In this document: piece after piece, positions 32,161 through 40,930 of the stretch
Position numbering within the stretch: position 1 is the first letter of the stretch
Layout of the letters: each line of letters starts with the position of its first letter
Assembly: GCA_025360015.1 (NCBI GenBank)
Contig: JANYCZ010000021.1
Coordinates: forward strand, 1-64,000
DNA: 64,000 nucleotides
Reading direction: 5' to 3'
Source of the DNA: Verrucomicrobiota bacterium
GTDB lineage: Bacteria > Verrucomicrobiota > Verrucomicrobiia > Verrucomicrobiales > Verrucomicrobiaceae
The notes under the pieces: model-generated
Database searches by the model: none
Told to the model about the DNA's origin: nothing
Seen by the model: only the letters and a program-made list of their open reading frames with translations
Program-made: the position numbers and the translations under genes

Positions 32161-32937
32161 ATGCATCAGCCAAGTGTGAACCCTGCTCTGGAACCTGCCT
32201 CTCAAACGGTCAGCGTGGTGATGCCCGCTTACAACGAGGCTCCGCACATCGGCATCTGCCTGCAGCGAGTACTGCGCCAGACCTGTGTGACTGAGGTGAT
32301 CGTGATCGACGACGGCTCCACCGACGGCACGGTTGCGGTGGTGGAGGCCATGATGGCAGGCGAACCTCGCCTGCGTCTGGAGCGGCATGTGCGCAACACC
32401 GGCAAAGGTGCGTCTCTGCGCACCGGTTTCGCCCGCGCCACGGGGGACATTGTCATCGTGCAGGACGCAGATCTCGAATACGATCCGGAAGATTACGGGG
32501 CGCTGCTGCGCCCGCTGCTGCAGGGCCGTGCAGACGTGGTCTTCGGCTCCCGTTTCCTTGGCGGCGGCGCACATCGCGTGCTGTACTTCTGGCACTCGGT
32601 GGGCAATGCCCTGATCACCTTTTTCTCCAACTGCTTCACCGGCTTGAATCTGAGCGATGTCGAAGTCGGCCTGAAACTGTTCCGCCGGGAAATCACCGCA
32701 GGCATGACCATTGAAGAAAAGCGTTTCGGTGTCGAGCCCGAGCTCGCCGCCAAAGTCGCCGCCCTCAAAGTGCGCGTCTATGAAGTCCCCATCTCCTACC
32801 ACGGCCGCACCTACGCCGAAGGCAAAAAAGTCGGCTGGCGCGATGGTGTGCGTGCGCTGTGGTGCATCGTGAAATTTGGCCTGTTCTCCAAAAGGCGCAG
32901 GAGCTTGTGGAACGGAGCTGAGATCGTGGACGGATGA
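32161..32937 (+). CDS. GT2 glycosyltransferase, polyprenyl-phosphate sugar synthase type
   Basis: This 258-residue cytosolic GT2 enzyme has the fold and motifs of dolichyl-phosphate mannose/glucose synthases. The nucleotide-binding strand is VSVVMPAYNEAPHIG (about 17-31), followed by VIVIDDGSTDGT, NTGKGASLRTGFARATGD and VQDADLEYDPEDY (catalytic DAD region). The acceptor region has FGSRFLGGG and EKRFGVEPELAAKVA. It lacks the C-terminal GtrA helices of some relatives. Divergence from the GT-C membrane transferase at 29768-32038, with only 122 bases between them, suggests they cooperate: this enzyme charges a lipid phosphate with sugar and the other transfers it. The exact sugar is not determined. 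Confidence 0.87.
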   Translation: MHQPSVNPALEPASQTVSVVMPAYNEAPHIGICLQRVLRQTCVTEVIVIDDGSTDGTVAVVEAMMAGEPRLRLERHVRNTGKGASLRTGFARATGDIVIVQDADLEYDPEDYGALLRPLLQGRADVVFGSRFLGGGAHRVLYFWHSVGNALITFFSNCFTGLNLSDVEVGLKLFRREITAGMTIEEKRFGVEPELAAKVAALKVRVYEVPISYHGRTYAEGKKVGWRDGVRALWCIVKFGLFSKRRRSLWNGAEIVDG

Positions 32938-33045
32938 TGCGGGATTTGATTGGGACGAGAGAGAATTGCAGATTATCCTTTGCGGAACTTGAGAGAAATA
33001 AGGCGTCGGTGTTGCCATGAGCCTCTGGCCGGATAGGGCTATGCG

Positions 33046-34023
33046 ATGAAACTTGCCTGTCTTCGTTCTGCACTAATATCCTGGGCTTTGACGTTAACTC
33101 TCCTTCAGAGCGCGCGAGCTGCTGAGGGAGAAACCCAGATCCTCAAATGGAAAGACGGCAAGAAAGCCGCCTTCATGCTGGCCTTCGACGACAGCGCCCC
33201 GAGCCAGCTCAAGAACGTGGTGCCCGAGCTGGAGAAGCGGAAGATCGTCGGGAATTTTTATCTGGTCACCGGCAACAAACTGTATGCCGCCCTGAAACGG
33301 CGCTGGGAAGACGCGGCGAAGAGTCCGTATGTGGCAGTCGCCAATCACACCTTCACGCACAAGGGCGTGAACAATGCGGCGGAGCTGGAGCCCGAGCTGG
33401 CGCAGTGCAACGAGGTGCTTTACAAGCTGAAGCCCGAAGGCAAACAGCCGCGCCTCTTCGGCTTCGGCAGGCCGGGTGGCGTGCCATGGAATGTCACGCC
33501 GCAGGAACAGGCAGAAGCCTTGGCCAAGCATCAGCTCTGCGATCGCCCGCCTTTCGCAGGTCCCCCTATCAACTACAAATCCGCCGAGGCCACCGTTGCC
33601 GCCGTGGACACCGCCATCGCCAAAGGCGAGATGGGCCATCTCGATTTCCACGGCGTCGGCGAAGACTGGCTCGTAACACCGGTGGAATGGTTCACCGCCT
33701 TGCTCGACAAGCTGGAGGCCGTTCGCGACCAGGTGTGGATCACGGATGTGGTTTCGTGGCATCAGTATGTGACCGAGCGCGGTAGCGCGGAGATCAAGAA
33801 CCTCAAGTCCGACAAGGACGCCATCAGCCTCGAACTCACCTGCAAGGCCGACCCCGCACTCTACGACTTGCCGCTGACCCTTTCGACGAAAGTGCCTGCT
33901 GATTGGAAAAGCTGCACTATGACGCAAGGTGCAAACTCCACCACGGTGAAAGTGCACGATGGCGTGGCGCAATACGATGCGCTGCCCGGTGGCGGGGCCA
34001 TCACGCTCAAGCGGACACAGTAA
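33046..34023 (+). CDS. Secreted polysaccharide deacetylase (NodB homology)
   Basis: This 325-residue protein has a signal peptide (about 1-26) followed by a NodB-homology deacetylase domain. The metal triad is visible: Asp pair in FMLAFDDSAPSQ (48-49) and HTFTH (His101, His105). A C-terminal catalytic His is likely in GHLDFHGVGEDW near residue 200. The C-terminal ~80 residues form a beta-rich tail. The family removes N- or O-acetyl groups from peptidoglycan, chitin or exopolysaccharide. The neighbouring GT genes suggest an envelope polysaccharide role. No clear ribosome-binding site precedes the ATG. Confidence 0.85.
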   Translation: MKLACLRSALISWALTLTLLQSARAAEGETQILKWKDGKKAAFMLAFDDSAPSQLKNVVPELEKRKIVGNFYLVTGNKLYAALKRRWEDAAKSPYVAVANHTFTHKGVNNAAELEPELAQCNEVLYKLKPEGKQPRLFGFGRPGGVPWNVTPQEQAEALAKHQLCDRPPFAGPPINYKSAEATVAAVDTAIAKGEMGHLDFHGVGEDWLVTPVEWFTALLDKLEAVRDQVWITDVVSWHQYVTERGSAEIKNLKSDKDAISLELTCKADPALYDLPLTLSTKVPADWKSCTMTQGANSTTVKVHDGVAQYDALPGGGAITLKRTQ

Positions 34024-34028
34024 GGGGT

Positions 34029-34607
34029 TCAGACCTCAAACGCCCAGCGACCAAGCTCTTGAAAGGTCTTTTGATTCATGATCGCTTTCAGCAGGACGAT
34101 TTCGTGGACCCTCCAGCCGACGGATTCCACGATTTCCTCTTCAACGACGGCATCATCGTACAGCAGCGTGACATGAGGCGCAAAGTGTCCGCGGGCCTTG
34201 CCCATTTCGCTTTTCAATCGTGAGGCGAAAGTCCTCAGCGCTTCATTGCCTTCGTGGTCCACGAGGACACAGGGGTGATTGGATTTCTTTTCCGAGAAGC
34301 TTTTCACCCGGTCAAACCGGACCTCAAACGGACTGACTCCCTTCACCATTTTTGCCGCGACCATTTGAGCCATTTGGACAGACCGCTCCAGCGCATGGGG
34401 CGCGTGATCAAAAGCATGCAGGGTGACATGGAAACGGCCCGTGGGCCGAGGCGCGCCTTTCAAGCCATGCCTGGCCCGCACCTCGCCCGCGCACCGGGCG
34501 ATCCGCTCTGCCGCAGCCTGATCAGGAAGGATGGCCAAAAACACGCTGGTGACCGGCTGCTCTTTAAGGGCGGCGGGCACATCAGGAAACAAAAACGAGT
34601 CATTCAT
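34029..34607 (-). CDS. 2H-family RNA 2',3'-cyclic phosphodiesterase/ligase-like protein
   Basis: This 192-residue protein of the 2H phosphoesterase (LigT/ThpR) superfamily has the two hallmark HxT motifs: HVTL at residues 60-63 and HVTL at 145-148. Family members hydrolyse 2',3'-cyclic phosphates or act as weak 2'-5' RNA ligases. The RNA substrate here is unknown. The start at 34607 (MNDSFLF) is chosen because upstream residues have no family similarity and would run over the divergent YhcH-type gene. It converges with the deacetylase gene, 6 bases apart. Confidence 0.85.
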   Translation of the reverse strand: MNDSFLFPDVPAALKEQPVTSVFLAILPDQAAAERIARCAGEVRARHGLKGAPRPTGRFHVTLHAFDHAPHALERSVQMAQMVAAKMVKGVSPFEVRFDRVKSFSEKKSNHPCVLVDHEGNEALRTFASRLKSEMGKARGHFAPHVTLLYDDAVVEEEIVESVGWRVHEIVLLKAIMNQKTFQELGRWAFEV

Positions 34608-34732
34608 AAACAGCACAGATGAAGGCCCGGCACATTCAGCGAGACCGATGACAACGCAATGCGCGATGATCCCCGTCCGCCTTTGTGCGTTGCACTCCGC
34701 TGGGGCATGGTGTCGATTTAACGCCTTCCGCC

Positions 34733-35191
34733 ATGATCCTCGACACCCTCGAAAACTCCGCCCGCTACGAATCTCTAAACTCGCGTTTCGCCAGGGCCTT
34801 TGCCTATCTACGCACGGTGGACGGCACGCAGCCTCTGGGTCGTTTTGATCTCGATGGCGATCACTGCTTCGCACTGGTGCAGACCTATGAGACGAGGCCG
34901 ATGGAGAAGGCCAAGTTTGAGGCGCACCGCAAATACATCGACGTGCAGTTCATCTACAGCGGCCGTGAAACCATCCTCTGGGCACCGCTCGCGGCCATGC
35001 GGGAGGAGACCCTGGCCTACAACGAGGAAAAAGAAGCCGCGCTGTGGAAGCTGATCCCCGATGTGACACCGCTGCATCTCAGCGGCGGCCATTTCGCCAT
35101 TCTGTATCCGCAGGACGCCCATGGGCCCTGCATCGAGTGGGACAAACCGGAGCAGGTGTTCAAGGTTGTCGTCAAAGTAGCGGTGGAGTGA
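34733..35191 (+). CDS. YhcH/YjgK/YiaL (DUF386) family protein
   Basis: This 152-residue cupin-like protein belongs to the YhcH/YjgK/YiaL family (TabA/NanQ group). Family motifs include KAKFEAHRKYIDVQFIYSG (about 60-80) and the C-terminal HFAILYPQDAHGPCIEW. These conserved His and Glu residues bind a metal in relatives. Characterised members include sialic-acid anomerase NanQ and biofilm regulator TabA. The actual sugar substrate here is unknown. The start at 34733 (MILDTLENS) matches the family N-terminus and is preferred to an upstream ATG at 34685. It stands alone between the divergent 2H protein and an HzsA-related gene. Confidence 0.87.
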   Translation: MILDTLENSARYESLNSRFARAFAYLRTVDGTQPLGRFDLDGDHCFALVQTYETRPMEKAKFEAHRKYIDVQFIYSGRETILWAPLAAMREETLAYNEEKEAALWKLIPDVTPLHLSGGHFAILYPQDAHGPCIEWDKPEQVFKVVVKVAVE

Positions 35192-35255
35192 GGCATCTCC
35201 CTGCCAGGCGTGGCCAATTGGAGGCGTGACAGGCGGGAGGAAGCATGCCATTATC

Positions 35256-35259
35256 AGGA
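35256..35259 (+). promoter_or_regulatory. Ribosome-binding site of the HzsA-related gene
   Basis: AGGA lies 7 bases before ATG 35267. It supports this start over the in-frame ATG at 35210, which would add a non-signal N-terminal extension. Confidence 0.55.
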
Positions 35260-35266
35260 ATTGACC

Positions 35267-38263
35267 ATGAAAATATTCCTAGCCGTAACGGTCATGTTGA
35301 GCGCCACCGCCACGGCTGGGACCCTGAACAAAGACCTCCTCTACGTCACGCAGACGCCGGTGCCGGATGAAATCCTGAGCAACACGAGCCACGACATCAC
35401 ACAGACGCACATGAGCATTGCCAGCGCGATGCAGAATCCCCAGGCCACGCCGGTCAACGCACCGCGTGGCGGCGCGCTGTGGATCCGGTATGCGAATGGC
35501 ACGCGGCGCAATCTGACCAATGCCGCAGGCTTTGGCGGTGCTGTGGATGCGAATTTCAACGCGACCGGCTTTCAGGGTTCCAGCAGCATCGCGGTGGCGC
35601 ATCCCTTCATGCATTGGAGCGGGACGAAAGCGATCTTTGCCATGATCGTCGGCGCTCCCACTTCCACCAGCGACACCACCGTGTTTCACTGGCAGCTCTA
35701 CGAGATCACCAACTTCGCCTCCGGCCAGACGCCGGTTATTGCGCTCGTGAACGGGCAGCCGACGAGCTACAACAACATCTATGCCTGCTATGACACGCAG
35801 GACCGCATCATCTTCGTCTCGGATGCACCGCGCGGCATGGATGCAGCACTGTATCCGCAGCTGGACGAATACTTGTCACAGCCGACGAACACCGGCCTGT
35901 GGCGGCTGGATCGTGCCAGCTCGAACGAACTGGTGCAGATCCTGCACACACCGTCGGGAGCTTTCTCGCCATTCATCGACAGCGCGGGGCGCGTGATCTT
36001 TGTGCAGTGGGATCATCTCTCGCGTGATGTGTCCGCCACGTATGACCGGGTGCCAAACTCAGGCATCGGCGAGACGTGGACGCAGACGACCAACGGCAAT
36101 CTCACCTACGACACCGAGGCGGCAAACTCCGGCTTCACGGCTGGCACCACGGCGAACTACGCGACCTACAACAACTACCCTGAGCCGCGCAATTTTGACA
36201 AGACCGCACTGGCTGCTGGAGTGAACATCAACGGACTCGCCTTCAACCAGTTCTTTCCCTGGGAGTGCCGCGAGGACGGTTCCAGCCACGAAGTGCAAAA
36301 TCATGCCGGCCGCCACGAGATCAGCCCGTCGTTCACCAAGAGCTTCACGGATGATGCGGCGCTGGTGAACTCCACCCCCACCGGCAATCGCACGGTGCAC
36401 ATGTTCAATGTGGTCGAGGACCCCACCACGCCGGGCAGGTTCTTCGCCACAAACATTCCCGAGCTCGGCACCCACTCCGCAGGCTCGCTGTTGAGCTACA
36501 ACCTGGGTCTCAATGTGAATCCTGACTCGTTGTCACTGACACTCGTCACGCCGGTCGCCAGCCTGCCCAATCCAGGTCTCGGCCAGTCCCCGCTCGGCAC
36601 ACCGATCAGCATCTATCGCAATGCCACGCCGCTGAGCGATGGCACGCTGCTGGCCGTTCACACGTTGGCCGATCAATTCGACAACAACAGCGGCACAGCC
36701 ACGAGTCCAAAGTCACGCTACAGCTTTCGACTGCGCATGCTGATTCTCTCCGGCGCGACGTACGTTGCAGACACTTCGAACAATCCGACGACACCGGCCA
36801 ATGTGAGCCTCAGCTACATCGCCAACGGCCAAACGCTGACCTACACAGGGGCGCCGCTCTGGGAGCTGGATCCAGTCGAGGTGCTGAACCGCAGCGCGTC
36901 CAAGCCTGCCCAGCTCAACAGCGCCATCGCCAGCGTCGAGCAGGGCGTGTTTGACACCGTCGGGGTGCATTCGCCGACGTTTCAAAACTATCTCAAGACA
37001 CGCAATCTGGCCGTGGTGGTGAATCGCAACTCCACCCGCCGCGATGCCGCTGACAAGCAGCAGCCTTTCAACCTGAAGGTCTCATGGTCGAGCACGCAGA
37101 CCCTGGCTTCGACGTTTCAGACCGGTGACAAAATCTACGACGTCGGCTTTCTCCAGCTCCTGCAGTCAGATGCGGTCCGCGGCTACCAGCCTGCCAGCCT
37201 CCCCGCGGGCGGCTGGCCGGGCCGGCGTGTCATGCCCATGCCGCTGCATCAAAACCTCAGTGAAATGCCCACGGTGTCGGGCGTGCCGAGCGGTGCGGTG
37301 AAACTCGGCACCGACGGCTCCTGGGCCGCAGTGGTGCCGGCACGGCGCGGCGTGAGCTGGCACCTCACCGACAACACGGGCAGCAAGAGCGTGATCAAGG
37401 AGCGCTACTGGGTCAACTTCGCTCCTGGCGAGGTGCGCACCTGCGCAGTCTGCCACGGTGTGAACACCAAGGATCAGGCAAACAATCTCGGTGTACCGAC
37501 CAATCCTCCGCTGGCTCTTACCGATTTGCTCAATTTCTGGAAGGGCAGCAATCCCCCCGGCGTCGTGCAGCATGCGAGTCCGACCGCCGCAGCAGTGAAA
37601 AATGCTGGCACTGCGTCACTGAATGTCACCCGCACCGGCGGCAGCACCGGCCCCGTGAGCGTGAGCTATGCAACGGCCAATGGCAGCGCGAGCGCGGGTG
37701 CCGACTACACCGCCGTGACCGGTCTGCTGAGCTGGCTGGACGGCGACAGCGCGCCGAAAACCATCAGCATTCCCGTGATCAATACGCCATCCATTGGTGC
37801 CAGTAAAAATCTGGCGGTCACGCTCAGCAGTCCGCTCTACGCCAGCCTCGGTGGCACCACCAGCGCGACCCTGACGATCAACGAAACACCCTTCAACTCC
37901 TGGCTTTTTACCAACTTGGGAGCGGGAGCCAACACACCCGCGGCGGCACCCGCTGCGGACGCCGACAATGACGGGCTGCCCAACCTCATCGAGTACGCCC
38001 TCGGCAGCCTGCCTGCGAATGCCGCTTCCGCGAATCCACCGACCTTCAGGCTGAACGGCACCTATCTTGAAATGACCTACACGAGCCTCCAAAGTGGTGT
38101 GACCTGCACCCCCGAGGTGTCCGGTGACCTCGTCAACTGGACTGCCGGCACCACCGATGTAACGCCACAAGGAAGCGCCCCCGGATTGAAGGTCATGCGC
38201 GACAATGTAGCCTCCACGGGGACTTCCCGGCGCTTCATCCGGCTGCGAGTGACGATGCCTTGA
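35267..38263 (+). CDS. HzsA-related secreted cytochrome with Calx-beta domain
   Basis: This 998-residue exported protein has a signal peptide (about 1-17) and a large beta-propeller-like body. A segment near 690-730 contains PARRGVSWHLTD, KERYWVNFAPGEVRTC and a CAVCHGVN haem motif (near residue 725). This arrangement is typical of proteins annotated as HzsA-related, after the anammox hydrazine synthase alpha subunit. A Calx-beta-like repeat follows at about 775-890, then an EYALGSLPANA-type linker and a C-terminal beta domain. Similarity does not imply hydrazine synthesis, as such proteins are widespread in PVC genomes. It lies 54 bases upstream of a DUF1549/DUF1553 gene and is probably co-transcribed with it and the DUF1501 gene. 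Confidence 0.82.
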   Translation: MKIFLAVTVMLSATATAGTLNKDLLYVTQTPVPDEILSNTSHDITQTHMSIASAMQNPQATPVNAPRGGALWIRYANGTRRNLTNAAGFGGAVDANFNATGFQGSSSIAVAHPFMHWSGTKAIFAMIVGAPTSTSDTTVFHWQLYEITNFASGQTPVIALVNGQPTSYNNIYACYDTQDRIIFVSDAPRGMDAALYPQLDEYLSQPTNTGLWRLDRASSNELVQILHTPSGAFSPFIDSAGRVIFVQWDHLSRDVSATYDRVPNSGIGETWTQTTNGNLTYDTEAANSGFTAGTTANYATYNNYPEPRNFDKTALAAGVNINGLAFNQFFPWECREDGSSHEVQNHAGRHEISPSFTKSFTDDAALVNSTPTGNRTVHMFNVVEDPTTPGRFFATNIPELGTHSAGSLLSYNLGLNVNPDSLSLTLVTPVASLPNPGLGQSPLGTPISIYRNATPLSDGTLLAVHTLADQFDNNSGTATSPKSRYSFRLRMLILSGATYVADTSNNPTTPANVSLSYIANGQTLTYTGAPLWELDPVEVLNRSASKPAQLNSAIASVEQGVFDTVGVHSPTFQNYLKTRNLAVVVNRNSTRRDAADKQQPFNLKVSWSSTQTLASTFQTGDKIYDVGFLQLLQSDAVRGYQPASLPAGGWPGRRVMPMPLHQNLSEMPTVSGVPSGAVKLGTDGSWAAVVPARRGVSWHLTDNTGSKSVIKERYWVNFAPGEVRTCAVCHGVNTKDQANNLGVPTNPPLALTDLLNFWKGSNPPGVVQHASPTAAAVKNAGTASLNVTRTGGSTGPVSVSYATANGSASAGADYTAVTGLLSWLDGDSAPKTISIPVINTPSIGASKNLAVTLSSPLYASLGGTTSATLTINETPFNSWLFTNLGAGANTPAAAPAADADNDGLPNLIEYALGSLPANAASANPPTFRLNGTYLEMTYTSLQSGVTCTPEVSGDLVNWTAGTTDVTPQGSAPGLKVMRDNVASTGTSRRFIRLRVTMP

Positions 38264-38317
38264 ACGAATCCCCCGCAAAAACGGGCGTACTGAGGGCGTA
38301 GGTTTGCTTCCCCCCTG

Positions 38318-40930
38318 ATGAAGCTGACGCCTGCTGTTCTCTTTTGCTCCTTCGCCGTGACCGTTCATGGCGCGGAGCGCATGCTCACGTTTGAGAAGGA
38401 TGTGCGGCCGCTTTTGAAGACGCACTGCACGCACTGCCATGGGGAGGAAGAGAAGCCGAAGGGCGGCGTGGATCTCCGCCTGCGGCGCTTCATGGATCTC
38501 AAACTCGACGGTGGCAAGCATGTCATCGTGGCCGGAAAGCCCTCGCAAAGCGAACTGGTGCGCCTGATCAAAAGCGGGGAAATGCCGAAGAAGGGCAAAC
38601 CGATGTCCGAGGAAGAACTGGCCATCATTGAGCAATGGATCGCGCAGGGAGCAAAGACCGCACGGCCCGAGCCGCTGGCTCTCGCACCCGGACCTCTCAT
38701 TTCGGACGATGACCGCGAGTACTGGGCCTTTCAGCCGGTGAAGCGTCCCGCAGTGCCTTCGAATGTGAACACGAAGCAGGTTCGCACCCCGGTGGATGCC
38801 TTCCTGCTCAAGTCGATGGCGGACAAGGGTCTCAGCTTTGCACCCGAGGCCGACCGCCGCACTCTCATCCGCCGCGTGACGCTCGATCTCACCGGCCTGC
38901 TGCCCACGCCGGAGGACGTAGAATCCTTTGTGAATGACAAATCACCGCTGGCCTATGAGCAGCTCGTGGAGCGCCTGCTGGCCTCGAAAAACTATGGCGA
39001 GCGCTGGGCACGCCACTGGCTGGATGTGGTCGGCTACGCGGACTCCAACGGCTACTCAGAGGCCGACTCCGTGCGCCCCCAGGCCTGGCGTTTTCGTGAT
39101 TACGTCATCCGCGCGATGAACTCGGACAAACCCTGGGATGAATTCATCCAGGAGCAGCTGGCGGGAGACGAGCTCGCCGGTGCCACGCACGCAGATTTCC
39201 AGCAGGCCGTGCTTGATCCGCATCGCACCGATCAACTCATCGCCACCGCCTTCCTGCGCATGGCCCCCGATGGTACTGGGGACAAGCCTGACGATGAAAA
39301 GCTCGCAAAAAACCAGGTCATTGCCGAGCAGATGAAAGTCATGACCTCGTCGCTTATGGCCATGACGGTCGCCTGCGCGCAGTGCCACGACCATCGCTAC
39401 GACCCCATCACGCAGGCGGACTACTACCGCCTGCGCGCCGTGTTTGATCCCGCCTACAATTGGGAAACCTGGCGCACGCCGGCGCAGCGCCTGTATTCAC
39501 TTTACACCCCGGAAGAGCGCGCAAAGGCCGCTGAGATCGAGAAGCAGGCGCAGGTGATCCGCGCCGAGGCCACGACGATGAGCAAAAAGTTCCTCGATGA
39601 AATCTTCGAGGTCGAAATCAAGAAGGTGCCCGAGGCCGAGCAGGCGGCCTTCCGCATCGCCCGTGACACACCGAAGGACAAGCACACCCCGGAGCAGAAG
39701 GTGCTGATCAAGAAGTATCCCTCCGCACTCGCGACCTACTCGCTAAATCTCTACGACCAGAAGAAGCAGGACCTCGTGGATGCGAAAGTGGCGGAGGCCA
39801 ACAAGCTGCGTGAGACGAAGCCGAAGGAAGGCTTTGTGATGGCTCTCATGGAAGTGAAGGGCACTGCTCCCGCGACCAAGCTCTTCAATCGCGGTGACCA
39901 CGATCAGCCCAAGCAGACCCTGACCCCCGGTGAACTGAGCATCCTCGCCAGTCCGCAGATCGAGCCTTTCAAACCAGTGCCCTTGAGCAGCGGCTCCAGC
40001 GGCCGTCGCCTTGCCTATGCCCAGTGGCTCACCAGCGGCCAGCACCCGCTCACCGCTCGCGTTCTAGTGAACCGCTTCTGGCTGAATCACATGGGCCGTG
40101 GCATCGTGAATACCCCGGGAGATTTTGGCCGTCAGGGCGAGCTGCCCACACACCCAGCACTGCTCGACTACCTCGCGGATGAGTTCGTGAAGAGCGGCTG
40201 GAAGCTGAAGTCCCTGCATCGCCTCATCATGCTGAGCAGCGCCTATCGCCAGTCCTCAGTAAACGACGCCTCATTGCACGCCGATCCCGAGAACAAGCTC
40301 TACGCCCGCTTCAAGCTGCGCCGCATCGATGCCGAAACGTTGCGCGATTCCCTGCTCGCCGTCACCGGCACGCTGGTGCAGACCAGCTACGGCCCACCCA
40401 GCGGCATCGGTCGCGATCCCCAGGGCCGAGTCGTCACCGGCATCGACAAAGGCACGATCACGCTGAACAAGGTCGATCCCGGCGGTGCGGACGATTTCCG
40501 CCGCTCCATCTACGTGCAGGTGCGCCGCAGCAAGCCCGTCACCGTGCTCGACACCTTTGACGCGCCCATCATGACGCCCAACTGCGAACTGCGCGCGCAA
40601 ACCACCGTCGCTCCGCAGTCCCTGCTGCTCATGAACGACACCTTCGTGCTCGACAGCTCAAGCCGCCTTGCAGACCGCTTGGAAGCAGCAGCTCCCGGCA
40701 ATCGCGTCGAGCAGATCAAGCGCGCCTGGGAACTGCTCTTCGGCAAACCTGCCACTCAGCCTGACGTCGCCCGTGGCATCGCCTATCTCGATCAGCAGAC
40801 CAAGGCCCTCGCCGACTACCACCACGGCATCCAGCATGCAAAAGGCGTCGTGCCCAATCCGCCGCAGGAGGCCATGGCCAGCCTCTGCCAGATCCTTTGC
40901 AGCTCGAACCGTTTCCTCTACGTCGAATGA
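38318..40930 (+). CDS. DUF1549/DUF1553 cytochrome protein
   Basis: This 870-residue secreted protein has the PSCyt1-DUF1549-DUF1553 layout. A signal peptide (about 1-19) precedes a cytochrome-like domain with CTHCH at 37-41 and the MPKKGKPMSEEELAIIEQWI region. DUF1549 includes YGERWARHWLDVVGYADSNG near residue 230 and CAQCHDHRYDPI near 352. A helical linker follows. DUF1553 has LTARVLVNRFWLNHMGRGIV near 585 and a C-terminal FLYVE end typical of the family. Unlike the protein at 8649 it lacks an F5/8 module. It overlaps the downstream DUF1501 gene by ATGA, so the two are translationally coupled, as in most PVC genomes. Periplasmic redox or hydrolytic role is inferred only. Confidence 0.93.
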   Translation: MKLTPAVLFCSFAVTVHGAERMLTFEKDVRPLLKTHCTHCHGEEEKPKGGVDLRLRRFMDLKLDGGKHVIVAGKPSQSELVRLIKSGEMPKKGKPMSEEELAIIEQWIAQGAKTARPEPLALAPGPLISDDDREYWAFQPVKRPAVPSNVNTKQVRTPVDAFLLKSMADKGLSFAPEADRRTLIRRVTLDLTGLLPTPEDVESFVNDKSPLAYEQLVERLLASKNYGERWARHWLDVVGYADSNGYSEADSVRPQAWRFRDYVIRAMNSDKPWDEFIQEQLAGDELAGATHADFQQAVLDPHRTDQLIATAFLRMAPDGTGDKPDDEKLAKNQVIAEQMKVMTSSLMAMTVACAQCHDHRYDPITQADYYRLRAVFDPAYNWETWRTPAQRLYSLYTPEERAKAAEIEKQAQVIRAEATTMSKKFLDEIFEVEIKKVPEAEQAAFRIARDTPKDKHTPEQKVLIKKYPSALATYSLNLYDQKKQDLVDAKVAEANKLRETKPKEGFVMALMEVKGTAPATKLFNRGDHDQPKQTLTPGELSILASPQIEPFKPVPLSSGSSGRRLAYAQWLTSGQHPLTARVLVNRFWLNHMGRGIVNTPGDFGRQGELPTHPALLDYLADEFVKSGWKLKSLHRLIMLSSAYRQSSVNDASLHADPENKLYARFKLRRIDAETLRDSLLAVTGTLVQTSYGPPSGIGRDPQGRVVTGIDKGTITLNKVDPGGADDFRRSIYVQVRRSKPVTVLDTFDAPIMTPNCELRAQTTVAPQSLLLMNDTFVLDSSSRLADRLEAAAPGNRVEQIKRAWELLFGKPATQPDVARGIAYLDQQTKALADYHHGIQHAKGVVPNPPQEAMASLCQILCSSNRFLYVE

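Noticed and set aside
35267..38263. Possible anammox hydrazine synthase
   Set aside because: Only the general HzsA-like pattern and a haem motif are present. No HzsB/HzsC partners or hydrazine dehydrogenase are near, and such proteins are common in non-anammox PVC bacteria.
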